This document shows positions 10,996 through 22,400 of a DNA stretch of 64,000 bases, in pieces. The translations under genes were made by a program, and so were the position numbers. The notes below the pieces were generated by a model, which saw only the letters and a list, made by a program, of their open reading frames with translations, had not been told where the DNA came from and did no database searches. The stretch spans positions 4,508,094 through 4,572,093 of the forward strand of contig WIUZ02000001.1 in NCBI GenBank assembly GCA_015956445.1, in the 5' to 3' direction. The DNA comes from Thelephora terrestris. Its lineage: Eukaryota; Basidiomycota; Agaricomycetes; Thelephorales; Thelephoraceae. How positions within the stretch are numbered: position 1 is the first letter of the stretch; each line of letters begins with the position of its first letter.

Positions 10996-12464
10996 TGTCG
11001 AGTTCGCTGGGGTTGTAGTGAAGAGGTCTATAAGAACTCTTACTAGTCCTTCTTGGTTTACTTAGAAGCTAAGCGTTAACAACTAAGTAGGCTGGTTGAG
11101 AAGTCAGTTATCCCGACTATCAACTCCACAGGGTGGGCGGGGTTTCGTACTTTCCGGCTCCTTGTCCTGATGAGTTCGCTGAAGGAGGTTGTAGGTCCTT
11201 CAGATGTGTTCAGAGGGGTTCAGTAACCTTTATCACTACTGCACGTATATTCCCTGGTCCAAACACCTAGTAAGAATGTAAAGGGGGTTGCTGATCTTGA
11301 TAAGAATGGCGTTCCTGATCTACGCTGATGATCGGGAATGGAGATAATGATGTGTGAAACTGATACAATCGAGGCTGTGTATGAGGCTGTGAAGAAGGCT
11401 GTGTAGAATGCTGTGCACTGTGGCTGTGTAAGTGGCTGTGAAGAAGGCTGTGTAGAATGCTGTGCACTGTGGCTGTGTAAGTGGCTGTGCTGTGGCTGTG
11501 TTAAGGGGGTGGCTGTGCTAATACTTCTGAGGCTGTGCTGATATGTCTGAGTAGTTTTGATGATCTGTCAATATACTGCTGAGGTACGTCCAAATGCTGC
11601 TGAGATACGTCTGATAACTTGATACTGCTGAAACTTGAGAACCTGTCTTGATAAGATAAACTTCTTGATATGTCTGAGATACTGATACGTCGGATACCAA
11701 TGTGGTACTATTACTAAATGTGTCTGTCACCTAGTCAGTCACTAGTCTGAGGTAGAATACTCTCTGCCTGAAGGGTCTGCCTTCAGCACTAACAGAGATA
11801 AGGATATTGCTACGTCACAGAGTCAAGTGTACTAAGCTTATTCAGAAGTCCAAACTTAGAACTTATTCACACAGAGGTGGGGCTCAAAATGGTATGTGAT
11901 TACTGAAAATCACTCAACCACTCAGGCCTAAGGAGGTGAGGCAAAGTAGGGTCTTGGTGAAAAGGGGTAGAGTAAAAGAGGGTGAGTTATAGAGAGAAGA
12001 GGGGATAGAGGGGGCAACTACTGGCCAGTGGCCAACAGCTGTTGGGTAGAGAGAGAGAGGGGTAAAAGGTTATGGGTGAGTTGCCTTTCCTTAGAACTGG
12101 GGGTGAGTTCTTTATATACTTTTCCATGTGAGAATATTCTAGAACGTTCTATGTCCTTCTACTGTATTCTATGGTAATTAATGGTGTGACAGGTGTCACA
12201 AGTGTGACAAAATGTCACGAAAGGTGTGACCGGTGTCACATGGGGTGTGACGTTCCGTCACCTTCTAGAACATTCCGGCAAGTTCCAGGATGTTCCGGCG
12301 CATTCCAGGGTGTTCCTGAACATTCTGTAACATTCTGTAACTTTCCATGAGTTTCTTGTCCTTATCTAATCTTATCTTATCTGATAAGACTGTTATCAAA
12401 TCTAATCTAATCTTGCTGTGGTGAATTATCATAAATAATGACATGGTTGTTCTCATGTCCGACA
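10996..12464 (-). repeat. 5' LTR of the left element
   Basis: It is 1469 bp and carries the promoter motifs: the GAA array at about 12262-12356, the perfect heat-shock element AGAATATTCTAGAACGTTCT (minus-strand view equivalent) at 12131-12150, and a TATATAAA box just downstream in element orientation. Its outer flank at 12465 falls in the CGATTGCTTYRTGCA repeat that recurs near 16448, 23619 and 40113. Confidence 0.95.
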
Positions 12465-12719
12465 ACGATTGCTTTATGCACCCATCGGTCACTTGCGGAC
12501 ACGTGGGTATCCCGGCACTTGTTCGCGTTGAACAACTACTCCCTGGACCATATCACGCCTTGAGGAGCATTCAACCACCTGCTTAACTCCCAGGGCCAGC
12601 AACCAGCCTGAGTAAACGCGGCAGGAGGCCTCCAGACCTCGAAGGTGTGATTCTGCTGTCGGTCTGCTCACACGAAATCACGGTGTTGAATTCACATGAT
12701 AGTCGGGCATTTCGGTTTC
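12465..12719. repeat. Recurrent intergenic repeat of the duplicated region (copy)
   Basis: The run CGATTGCTTTATGCACCCAT, followed by a GGAGCATTCAACCACCTG-like segment and a GGCAGGAGGCCTCC segment, recurs with divergence at about 16448-16690, 18040-18200, 23619-23850 and 40113-40350. It marks the borders of the duplicated units. No gene is seen. Confidence 0.6.
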
Positions 12720-13860
12720 TTTACATGGTTATTTGCACAAGGCTATATAAGCCAATATCCACGAGAGAAAACAACCACCCACATCTTGATGTCGTGGAAG
12801 TGATGTCCTCCGATCTGAGGAAAATCTGTCGCGGAAATTCGGGGATCCTGGAACGCACATCGTCTTCTTCACATAGTCGAGCTGTCTCATTCTTTAAAGA
12901 TGTGCCATTAGAACGGACAGTGTCCCTGAACTCGTCGACCTGTCGTTTGTAGTCAGATGCCATCCCCTTGCTATCTGTCTGAAACTCTTCGACCTTAATT
13001 GGATCCCCACGTCAAGTCCCTTCGCGAGCTCTTCATCCTTGTTCTTTACCGCCTGCTCCGCATCATCCCCATTTCCCGTTGGCGCCTCGATCTGGGCGTT
13101 GAGCACCCTGACCAGCTCCACGCCAGCGGCAGTCGCGGGGATACCCTTGCATTCATCTCCGAGCTCGTTCTGGATCTGCAGTGATCTGGGGAGATTGCAG
13201 GGGATGAGGCGGATAAGACTTTCCGCCGACGGAGCGGTGCTCTCGAGACGTCCTGTCCGAGCACCTCTTCCGAAAATGGCCTCGAAGAGATTCTTCGACT
13301 TGAACTCTCGCTCGTTGCCAACCTCGTGGTCCATTGGCGTGTTGACACCGGGCGCTGTCGCCACAAAGCTTCCGGAATGCGCCAGACTCCTTCCTTGATG
13401 TCAGTATCGCGGACATCTTGGGGTCGGGGATCCGGTGGAAATAAAGGGCGTTAGCGAGCTTGCTTCGTCGTTCGTATCTGGAGAATTTGACGTGCGGTTA
13501 CGACGCGATACGTGGTTCAATCAATTTTTTTGGCGACCGACTCACTTCAAACTTCACTTACAAGTCTGCGGGCAATGCGGCGATCGTCTTGACAATATCC
13601 GTGTCGTTGGGCAAGGCACCGTCTAATCCGAGAGTATCCATCAAGATGACACGACGACCGGTTAGATCGAAAGCGTCCGCAACTTAAGCCGTGTTCGTGC
13701 AAGTTCGTCGCCTTTTTCTAATGCGGAGGTGGAAATCGCTTGAGCCTGGTGAATAGCGTGAATCGTGACGGGGCAAGGGGACGATAAGCTCCCTTGGCGA
13801 TGGTACAGAAAAAAAACAGTACGCACGAAGAACTTCTTCATTTCTTGTTGTTCCATGACT
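12720..13860 (-). pseudogene. Decayed G-domain P-loop protein, copy 1
   Basis: Reading the minus strand gives pieces of the fungal G-domain (AIG1/septin-like P-loop GTPase) family in order: a degenerate P-loop exon (KKFFV where GKSxF is expected), an intron, then FDLTGRRVILMDTLGLDG (G3 motif DTPGFDD altered to DTLGLDG) and NDTDIVKTIAALPAD. Next come a VGNEREFKSK-like segment and a coiled-coil-like tail. The pieces lie in different frames and stops intervene, so it is a pseudogene. The family was recognised from the better-preserved copy at 24020-25290. Confidence 0.65.
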
Positions 13861-14560
13861 CCTTCGAATAAGGTAAATCGGCAGATCGTCTGATTAGATG
13901 AGGAGCGAAGTGATTTGAGGGTCCAGGAGACGTTAACAATGGGGATGAACGAAGAATACGTGGAAACCCAACGCCACGGTTACTTCGGGGACACCAGTAC
14001 GCGATGGCTACATCTGGGTGCCCGGGATAGCTGCTTCACGAGCACCCGCATCCTACAAATGGTGCGGTAGGACGTGGTTTCGTGTAAGAGAAAGCCCAAG
14101 GACATGGCTACGAAAGACTTGGACCCCCGGCGGTTGTCTAGCGTATCGTGCTCTACCCTGTTCGAGGAGAGCGGTGGCGCGCAATTGGGTACCGCACGAG
14201 GACTAACTTAAGGATACGTCTGGAAGTCCCCCTCCTTCGACGGCCTTCGCACACGTTCGCTTACGACGACCATACGGCTATCAACGTTGGGAGACGTGGC
14301 GGTTGCATCTGTAAGTCGATTGAGAGTACGCCAGGCGACCCTCGGAAGTGAAACTGGAGTGTCCTGCAAGGTGTCAGCGTTGAGTGCGGATAATTCAATG
14401 CAAGGAAACTAGAGAAGGGTAGTTTCTCGCTAGTCAGGGATGAAATTTAAAGTCTGCCCATCTGCAGACGAGTGCTTATTCCCCACGCTTAGCGTTTGGT
14501 AGCTTGAGGTGCGAAGAACGCCAAGTTCCACGTGTCCATCTATCTGCTGTCACCCCATAA
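13861..14560. repeat. Upstream spacer of the G-domain unit (four-copy repeat)
   Basis: This segment, with the ACGAAAGACTTGGACCCCCG and GCATCCTACAAATGGTGCGG marks, recurs at about 19310-19900, 25300-25800 and 37740-38400. Minus-strand ORFs are partly conserved in all four, but no known protein is recognised. It is most likely 5' sequence of the G-domain gene. Confidence 0.5.
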
Positions 14561-14582
14561 TCTACACCAGATCAGCGACAAA

Positions 14583-14798
14583 ATGGAATCGCGAGATTTC
14601 CTCGGGATACCGAAAGGCCATCGTTGAGAGTGAAGCATGGCAAGGAGCAGGATTCGCCCCGCCGAGGGCATAGAACAAGTTGGTCAGGCTTTCGAAGCTG
14701 GATTCTAGCCCACACTGGCTGAGCAAAAGATCTCCTGAACTCACCCAGTGCGGCGAGCACAATCAAAAGAAGTGCGATTCACCAGTGCCGCCAAGCCT
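14583..14798 (+). pseudogene. NLR 5' fragment (MESRDFLGIPK...), truncated
   Basis: The start MESRDFLGIPKGHR runs into TGA at 14625. The same start motif is seen at 38431 (MRVRDFLGIPKVHRRERSIA), 19999 (MGLREFLGV) and, in intact form, at 27734 (MGLGKFFHRLRHRFREQSRA) of the NACHT-WD40 gene. It is a 5' duplicate of that gene without the NACHT part. Confidence 0.5.
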
Positions 14799-14990
14799 CA
14801 TCAGCAAAAGGGAAATCAACTTATTTTTCCCACCAGCCAAATCTGACAGATTTTGCGGTATAAATGGCAGGGCGCTTAAGACATAAACTTATAGAAGTTA
14901 GAAAATAAGTCTAAAGGTTACGGAAAAGGCAAAAAAAGTCGGAAAAGGCTGAAAAAAGTCTGAAAAAAGTAAAATTCCATGTTGCTGATG
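14799..14990. mobile_element. MITE-like insertion, 192 bp
   Basis: It begins CATCAGCAA and ends TTGCTGATG, a perfect 9-bp terminal inverted repeat with partial pairing beyond. CT lies on both sides (14797-14798, 14991-14992), consistent with a 2-bp target duplication. The related segment at 38641 (CCAACCCTCCGCGCTTCG) is an empty site, and the copies near 22115 and 36350 also lack it. The inside is AT-rich with a short repeated GGAAAAGGC/TGAAAAAAGTC pattern and no ORF. Confidence 0.68.
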
Positions 14991-15249
14991 CTCCGCGCTT
15001 CGCAGTGAAGCCCTCGTAAAACTCTCATCGCCAGAAGTGTGTTCATGGGCTCCCTGTGTGAGTTTACGATGAAGCATCGTGGAATGAAGGAAGAAAACCG
15101 TTGTCCCATATTCCGACCGTTCCGGTCTCAGATCAGAGCTTGTGAGTGACGGCGCAATCGATCGATCGACCTGTGCACTCTCTCGGAGTTCATCTGAGCT
15201 ACTCTCTCTTCACAACCCTCTCAAAGCATTGTCATGTATCCCGCGCGTT

Positions 15250-16370
15250 AACCCAGCACACCAAGTCCACAAACTTCTAGAAGCATTCTTTGACACGCAA
15301 ACGGTTTCGTAGGGTTACCGACCACTGGGTAAGTCGTCAGTGGAGTTGTTGTTGGCGTGTTGGAGCTAATGAGCCGCGCAGATTGAATCTCGTATCGGAG
15401 GAGACCAGGCTCATCGTGCATCAAGAATTATATATCAACGCGACACGCTTTCATTCCGCCAAGGAAACCGCCTGCCGCGGTCGGAACGGCCTCACTCACC
15501 GCTTCCAGCAAGATTGGTCGGTCTTGGCTACCCACTCCACCGGGCGTTATCGAAACCCAAGGCGAAACAGCGGTTTGACCTACACTGGTGTCTCGTACAC
15601 CAGGCCCGGCCAGACTGGCTGGGACTCTCCCAACGTCGACCCAGTTGTCGACGCCTGCGTGGTCTATGACGGTTAGGAGTATCATGACCAGAAGGATACA
15701 CGGCCACGGGGATTTGAGATGTCTCTCGCCGACGTCCCAATGAAGGTTCGCAAGCCTGAGCAACGTGCGTGACGACCAAGCGTTCGTTTCTTCTTTTGTG
15801 GGTTGCTTACTTGAGTCTCTTCCCACAGGCAAGGGTCGTGGTTACGAAGTTGTCCCATCCGTCTCTCGAGTGTCCTCCATCCCGCCATCCGAATTCGGAG
15901 AGCCATCTTTCCACCACGAGCTCGAGACCACTTCTAACTTCAGCTGGAATGCCGTCTCCGACAACCTCAGTGTCTTCAGCAAGAGGGCTGGGAAGATCTC
16001 GAGTCCGCCTACACCCACGACACCCTCGATTACGAGTTGGACCGGCACCTGAAGCTCCTTCGAATGGCTCGAAATGGTTCGGATCCCAGCGCCTCTTCCC
16101 CTTCCGCCACCTGCATAGGACGTACGCCCAGGCCCTCGTCAACGAGAGGTGACGTACGGACGAACGTCAAGATCGAAACGACGTACATCCAGCGTGTTCT
16201 TACTGACTTGTCGTCGTTGTCGCTTGTTTTCTGCCGTGCGACATCGCTCCAGCTCGAAGATACGCTTCCTCGTTACCTAAGGTCGATCCACTTTACCTAT
16301 ACCGTTGTTTGTGTTTACGAAGCTTTCTTTGCGGAATAGACCCACCGTCTTGACTTTGACTCGAGCGAAT
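15250..16370 (+). pseudogene. Decayed unrecognised gene B, copy 1
   Basis: This plus-strand segment recurs five times in the window. It reads FHSAKETACRGRNGLTHRF, then TGWDSPNVD, then a stop, then SLADVPMKVRKPEQR. A likely intron (about 15768-15829, ending CCACAG) precedes GEPSFHHELETTS. A further frame gives WEDLESAYTHDTLDYELDR-type sequence in related copies. The frame changes several times, so it is not functional as read. I could not assign a family. Confidence 0.5.
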
Positions 16371-16444
16371 CGATGTAACTCCAGAGCTGCTTTGGCAAAG
16401 ATCCAATAGTAATCTCGTAACGAGATAGTACGATCTGGAACAAC

Positions 16445-16720
16445 TCTCGATTGCTTCGTGCATCCGTTGGTCACCGTTGCACATGCGCACTCGGAGGCCT
16501 CCCGGCGGTGTTCACCTTGAACGACTTATCCTAAACTCTGCTACATCGCAAGGATTCAACTACTCGGGACTCAAGTTTCCACCTCTAGAGCAAGTGCCGA
16601 GGCTACCCACCAAATGTGACGAGGGCCTCGTACCGCCGCCAAGACTGTGGTGACCGGAATCCGCTAACCGAAATCGACTGAAATCAAGGTGCGGTGTTTT
16701 TCACTGCGCCTGATCGCATG
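16445..16720. repeat. Recurrent intergenic repeat, second copy
   Basis: It is nearly the same as 40110-40390 and related to 12465-12650 and 23619-23860. No coding potential was seen. Confidence 0.55.
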
Positions 16721-16752
16721 TGCTGTTCCTTTGGTCACATGGAATCGGAAAA

Positions 16753-16829
16753 CCTCGCAGAGAAGCTGAAGGTAGGTGATTCGCAGCCTTCGCTCGGTTC
16801 ATCGGCCTCGTAAGTGGTTGCAGTCTGTT
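16753..16829 (-). pseudogene. Acetyl-CoA synthetase exon fragment
   Basis: About 77 bp match the ACS exon around EADEPGEG...LLREV on the minus strand (compare 35140-35214). The flanking sequence does not match ACS. The same fragment is at about 40425-40500. Confidence 0.6.
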
Positions 16830-17039
16830 CAGAGGATCCTTGACTCAGGATATTATCCAGGCCTTGACGAATTACTGTTCCACTCTGACTATTCCGGCGC
16901 GTCATCACCAGAGCAGAAGTGGCTGGAGAGCGACGGCACTGGGGTACTAAATGATCCAGGACATCGAGGATCGTCGTGACGATCGACATCCGCTCGCTCT
17001 TGTTCTCCAAATCTCACCCTCTGAGCCCTCCTCTGGGTC

Positions 17040-17800
17040 CCTCTCAAAGCATCACCGCATGTCCTGCGCGCTCGGTCGTTGATACGGCTCCCCGCCAGCT
17101 CGTCGAGTCCACAATCCCCAAGGAACCCCGTTTGACACCAAAATGCTGGCGTGAGGTCACAGTTGGTCATCGATGCCGTTGTTGTTCGCGCGTGGGCTAA
17201 CTCTGCGCAAAAATCCCGCGTCGGAACAGACCAGGCTGGCCCTCATTGAGAATCACACCAACGCGGCAAGCTTGCATTCAATCCGGCCCGTACAGAACAA
17301 TCCCACTCATCGTTTTTCGGCCAGGTTAGTCCATCTCGTTACCGACTTGGACCAACGTCGACAGCTGCATGGTCGGAGATGGTCAAGAGGATTGCCACCA
17401 GAAGGTCACGCGGCCATGGACGGTGGAGATCTCTCTCACGGACGCCCGTCTCTTCCTACTTGCATGGTCTCGTGGTTACGGAATCATCTCATCACTTGCA
17501 CGACCTGCGTCTCACCATCCGAACTCGGGGAGCCATCCTTCCGCCGTGAGTTCGAGACTATGTCCAGCTTCAGCTGAGATTCCATGATCACTGATAACAT
17601 CAGCGCGAAGCCTGGAAAGATCTCAAGTCTCCCTCGATACGGTCGATTACGAGTTGGATCGGGGCCTCGAGTTTCTTCGGACAGCTAGATGTGGTTCAGA
17701 TTTCGGCGCTTCTTCCCCTTCCGCGACTATCCTACAGAAGTTATTCAATCGGGCCCTCGTCAATAAGAGGCGACGGGTGGACAAACATCGGGATTGAGGT
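17040..17800 (+). pseudogene. Decayed unrecognised gene B, copy 2
   Basis: It retains SELGEPSFRREFETMSS-like and DTVDYELDRG-like segments and the fragment SQSITACPARS upstream, with frames broken. It is nearly identical to 40700-41225, where homology stops abruptly. Confidence 0.45.
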
Positions 17801-18179
17801 GTAGTTTCTCTGGCTTGCAGTGACATCTAACTTGTCGATGCTTTCTGATTTGGTGCCGTGGTCACTTGCATGGTCACACCAGTTTGGTGACGACATTCTC
17901 GAGTATTCTGAGGTCAAACAACCTTGCTTATACCCTCGACTGGTGCCCGTCAGTATTTTTTGTACTTGGATACTATTTGAAACAATTCGTTGCGGTCCGC
18001 GGAAATTACGACGTGACTGGTTTGCCCTGAATGACCCTTCGCTGAGCCGTATCACACCTTGGAGAGCATTCGACTACCTGGACCCAAGTTCTCATCTCCA
18101 GGGCTGGCCACTAGCGTGAGTAACCGCGGCAGGAGGCCTCTGGACGTTGAAGATGTTATTTTACTGTTGGTCTGCTCAC

Positions 18180-19470
18180 AAGAAATCACGATTCTGAATC
18201 AGATGGACGGGGCAGTTTTAACGAAGTTCATATTGTTTTACGTGGGCATCATGCGCAAGGCTAAATAAGTCAACTTCCACGAGGAAACAACTGCCCTACA
18301 ACGTGAGGTAATGAAGGTATGCCCAAGTCTTGACAAAAATCCCGTCGCGGAGAGTCGAGGATCCTGGAACTTCGCACTTAGTTTGCTTTGCGTGTTCGAG
18401 CTCTCCTTCTTTGTGGCTGCGGCATTGAATCGGAGCGCGTCCGTAGGCCCTTCTACCCGTCGTTCGAAGTTTGACCATCCCTTGCTGTCGTTCCAAAACT
18501 CTTGGATCGTCAGCCCCAATGCCTGGATACCCTACTCATGTCAAGTCCCTTCACGGTCTCTTCATCCTTGTCCTTTACCGCATGCTCCGTAACATCCAGA
18601 AGCACGCTCATCTCCTGTCGGCGTCTCGATTTTGGTGTTGAGCTCCCTGTTCGGCGGCAGTCGCGGTGATACCCTTGCATCATCGAAAGGTTCGTTCCGG
18701 GTCTGCAGTGATCAGGAGCGATTGCCGGGGATGAGGCGGATAAGTCTCCACCGACAGCGGTGCTTTCGAGAATGATCTCTGAGAAATTCTTCAACTTGGC
18801 CGCTCCCTCGTTACCAACTTCGGGGTGCATTGCCTCCCTCGTGTTGACGCCCCAGGAGCGCTGTCGCCACAGAACTTCCGGGACACACGAAGAGTGTCTG
18901 GATATGGTGAGGTGCGGTTACGATTTGATACATCCTGCGTAGGGTTCAACCGATTCTGTCGGCGACGGGCTGAGTTTCAATTCCACTTACGACTTGCGGG
19001 GATGTTGGGAATATAGACACCACCTTTCTTGCTGGATGAGGCATAGTCGAGCCCGGGAGTGTCGATCAAGACAACAAGACGACCGGCTGGATCGAAAGCG
19101 TCCGCAACTTGAGTCGTGTTTGAGCAAGATTGTAACTTTTGCTAATGTTGGGTTTGCCTGAGATTGATGAATAGTGTGAATATTGGCAGGCCACGCTGGA
19201 AGACATGTGATGAGCTTCCTTTGCGATCCACAGGTAAAGTAGGAGGAAGACAATACCCACGAAAGACTTTCTCTTTCCCCGTTGCACCATGACTCCGTCG
19301 AATAAGACAAATCGGCAGATCGTCTGAAATTCGATGAGTTCGATGAGGAGCGAAGTAAGTTGAGGGTCCAGGAGACGTGGATGATGGAGATGAACGCAGA
19401 AAACGTGAAACCTCAATGCCGCGGTCACTTCGGGGACATCGATCCGCAAGGACTACCTCTAGGGTGCCCT
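18180..19470 (-). pseudogene. Decayed G-domain P-loop protein, copy 2
   Basis: The minus-strand pieces VMVQRGKRKSFVGIV (P-loop exon), an intron, then FDPAGRLVVLIDTPG-like sequence and an EVGNEGAAKLKNF segment follow the order of copy 3. Several frame changes make it a pseudogene. The tail segment VKDKDEETVKGLD is recognisable. Confidence 0.6.
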
Positions 19471-19998
19471 GAGTAGCTGCTTCACAAGCACCCGCATCCT
19501 ACAAAGGGTGCGGTAGGACGTAGATTCATGTGCGAGAACGCCCAAGGACATGGCTGCGAAAGACCTGGACCCCCAGCGGTTGTCTAGCGTATCGTGATCT
19601 GCCCTGTTCGAAGAGAGCGGTGGCGCGTGAGTGGGTACCGCACGAAGGCTGACTTTAGAACGCGTCTGGAGATCTTCCTCCTTCGACGGCCTCCCCACCC
19701 ATTCGCTTACGGCCGTCAACGTTGGGAGAAGTGGTGGTCGGATCTGTGAGTCGATGAAGGGTACACCTGGCGACCCTCAGAAAGTGGAACCCGAGGGTAT
19801 TGAGTACAGAGAAAATAGGGCGATGCAACTAGGAGAAGGGGAGTTTCTTGCTCTGACGAAAGTCTTCCAGACGGGACCTAGACGCATTCTGCACGCGTAG
19901 TGTTGGCTTGAGGTGCGAAAAACGCCACGGGTTCCACGTGTCCCTTTATCTGCTGCCACCCCATCATCTGCGCCTATCTACGCCAAATCAGCGATAGC

Positions 19999-20049
19999 AT
20001 GGGACTGCGAGAGTTCCTCGGTGTACACCGGGGGCGCAGGCGAAGTTAA
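19999..20049 (+). pseudogene. NLR 5' fragment joined to an ACS fragment
   Basis: [16 protein letters not shown] then TAA. At about 20058 the sequence switches directly to the ACS copy on the other strand, which marks a rearrangement junction. Confidence 0.45.
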
Positions 20050-20057
20050 TCAGGCCT

Positions 20058-21754
20058 TGCCCGGACACTGGGTCGAGGGTTACTGGGTCGATGCCGAAGA
20101 AGGGCACAGGAGCAGATCCTGGTTTTGTTTTGATGGCACCAGGGAATGGTGTAATCATGATCGATCCAGTCTCGGCGTGCCACCTGTGTCGACGATGGCA
20201 CATTGCCTCTTTCCGACGTGCTCTTCACACCAATCCCAAGCTCCGGGGTTGATGGGTTCACCGAAAGTGGCGTACCCAGCACTCGAGCCGTGCTGAGGTC
20301 AGCCTTGGTGTGGCGTTCACCGAGACGACGAATGAGACGGATGGCGGTGGGAGCAGTATGGAAATGAGCTATCTTGTGTTTCTCGTCGACCTGCCAATAA
20401 CGGGATGGAGTAGGGTAGATAGTGGTAGACTCGAGGACGGTGGGGGTGACACCGTTAAGAAGGGGACCTTGGACGATGTAGCTGATCAGATATGAGACGA
20501 GAAGACGCAGTGGTGTAAGATAGCGAACATACGAGTGACCGGTGACCAGCCGACATCGGCCATGCATGCGAACCTGTCCTCCCGGGGTGGACAACAGAGG
20601 CGTACTTGACGGTCATTGCGGCTGCGAGAAGGTATCCAGCAGCAGTGTGGACGACACCCTTTCGATGGATCCAGAGGCCTAAGAACGTCGAGGAGCACTG
20701 TCAGTGACAGTATATTGATGGGGGATAAGCTTCCGATACTCACGTGAAGAATGAACAACGGGTCTTCGGCAGACATAACATCTGGCGTATAGTAACTTGG
20801 GACCTCGATGGTCTCTTCACGCCACCGCTTGTCGCGATCCTTGGTCCAGGAAACAGTGTTTCCGGTCCTCCCCTGGACAAACCATGCTTGAGAGCGGCGT
20901 CAACGATAGCCTCGGTCGCAATAGCCTTTCCACCCGTCTGTCCTCAACAGTAGTGATCAAAGCGCGGGACTTGCAATCCCTGATGTGGTCCCGAAGCGAC
21001 TCGGAGGAAAAACCAGCGAAGTCGACGGAGTGAACGACACCGATCGGAGCGAAGGCTAGAAATGTGGCAACAGCGTATTCGGTCGTGGGCGTGTAGACGG
21101 AGAGGGTGTCGCTCTTCTTTGAGCCCACAGCCTTGCGGATGTTGGGTGCGCTGCAAACTACGGGGAGAAGCTGAGTGTTAGTGTTTCGCAGCCTTCGCCC
21201 GGTCCATCGGCTTCGTGCGTGATCGCGGTCTACTCAAAGGAAATGTGTGCGCGTTTGCGATGAAATGTACGGTTGCGGAACGAATGGGGAGTGATGTCGC
21301 ATTGAGTTACTGCATGGTTGAGGACGCTGAGATTGTTGGCAATGACCGACGACACGGTCGCTGAAGCTGAAGCGCTGAACGATGGGCGAGATGTACAAAA
21401 AGTCGTTCGATACGACCTTTATCGAGGTAGATATGAACCCATTGGTCGATAAATGTGTATGAGGCGTTGAGGCCGCCTTCGGGGAACCAGTCTATGAGAT
21501 CCGTCTCGAAGCTACCAGAACGAACAGTCTTGCACGGATGATCCCAGTAGAGTTTCTCTAGCGATCTGTAGGCGTAACAATCTTCAGTGTGGGGTGGGGC
21601 ATAGGCAGATGGATAACGGACGTACCTTCGTCTGAGTCCTCCGTGGTGACCGCGATGGTCCCGATATCCAGACCGACGTGTGGCCTTTTTGTTGGTCCAT
21701 AGCGCGAGGGACGATGGGTTGAGTTGGAATGGATTTATGGTGAGAATCGGCCAT
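20058..21754 (-). pseudogene. Acetyl-CoA synthetase pseudogene, truncated second copy
   Basis: Reading from the ATG at 21754, successive pieces match acetyl-CoA synthetase (acetate + CoA + ATP to acetyl-CoA): the MADSHHKSIP start, [28 protein letters not shown], then [10 protein letters not shown], a [11 protein letters not shown] piece and [15 protein letters not shown]. Frames shift (for example after ALITTVEDR) and the 3' third, including the KTRSGK region, is missing. The gene breaks off near DPVSG. It is a decayed duplicate of 33246-35740. It keeps the base that the longer copy lacks at 35108. Confidence 0.8.
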
Positions 21755-22400
21755 TGCTGGTGAACGAACAGCGGTGGAAGGAACGTCCAGGTGTCATCGA
21801 TTCATTCGCAAGCCGGAACCGAGAGCGGTACCGTCCACGTTCATGTGAGGACTCGATTGATTCAATCCCTCCATTGTCTCCGTCCTGTTCCCTGGCGATC
21901 GTAGTCCGAATTATTTAACATCCGTGGATGGGTCACAGAGAATCGAAATTTCTATTCCTACGAGCCCCGGTTTTGTATTGAATCGAGAACCGCATTGAAA
22001 CTTGAGCCGCGTACTATTCCCTTGGATTACCATCCATCACCCTGGCTGAGCAAACGATCTCCTAATTTCACCCATTGCGTTCATGCACCAAAAGAAATCC
22101 ACTGTCAAATTCACGAATGCTGCCAACGCCTTCGCAGCGAAGCGCTCGTGAGAAACTCATCGCCAGAAAACGCCATGAGATCGCGTATATACATGGGCTC
22201 CCAGTGCGAGTTCATGATAAAGTACCGCAGAATGAAGGAAAAATCGTGGCAAGCTATTGTCCATATTCCGACCAGCCCGGCTTGTAATCACCAGAGCCAG
22301 AGAGTGACGACAGTCGGTCGGATGTTGGAATCGATCGTGAAGGCTGTAGTAGGCGCTGGCCAAGACCACGATGATCTCCTTCCGAACTCTCCTCCCCTCA
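21755..22400. repeat. ACS upstream region and duplicated NLR-flank sequence
   Basis: 21755-21990 parallels the upstream region of the longer ACS copy (35741-36030). 22000-22320 parallels 14990-15240 and 38640-38860. No intact gene was seen. Confidence 0.45.

Larger units (their letters stand above)
270..12464 (-). mobile_element. Complete gag-pro LTR retrotransposon, left copy (12,195 bp)
   Basis: Two direct 1469-bp repeats (270-1738 and 10996-12464) begin TG and end CA in element orientation. They bracket 9257 bp holding one long gag-protease ORF and four small ORFs, all on the minus strand. No reverse transcriptase, RNase H or integrase motif was found in any frame, so the element is probably non-autonomous and mobilised in trans. 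The two LTRs look identical by eye, which points to recent insertion or conversion. The flanking bases do not form a target duplication (TCTGT at 265-269, ACGAT at 12465-12469). The left flank instead matches the flank of the other element. Compared with the copy at 49361 it lacks about 2.87 kb inside the 3' part of the long ORF. Confidence 0.93.

Noticed and set aside
265-12469. Normal target-site duplication for the left element
   Set aside because: TCTGT and ACGAT do not match. The match is to the flank of the other element, which supports the inversion instead.
13039-13416. Overlapping ORFs of 87-119 codons on both strands in the G-domain copy 1 region
   Set aside because: Only minus-strand fragments fit the family. 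The others are shadows in GC-rich sequence.
15428-15832. 134-codon minus-strand ORF over gene B
   Set aside because: It is present in two recent copies only, and the plus-strand peptides are the ones conserved in the older copies.
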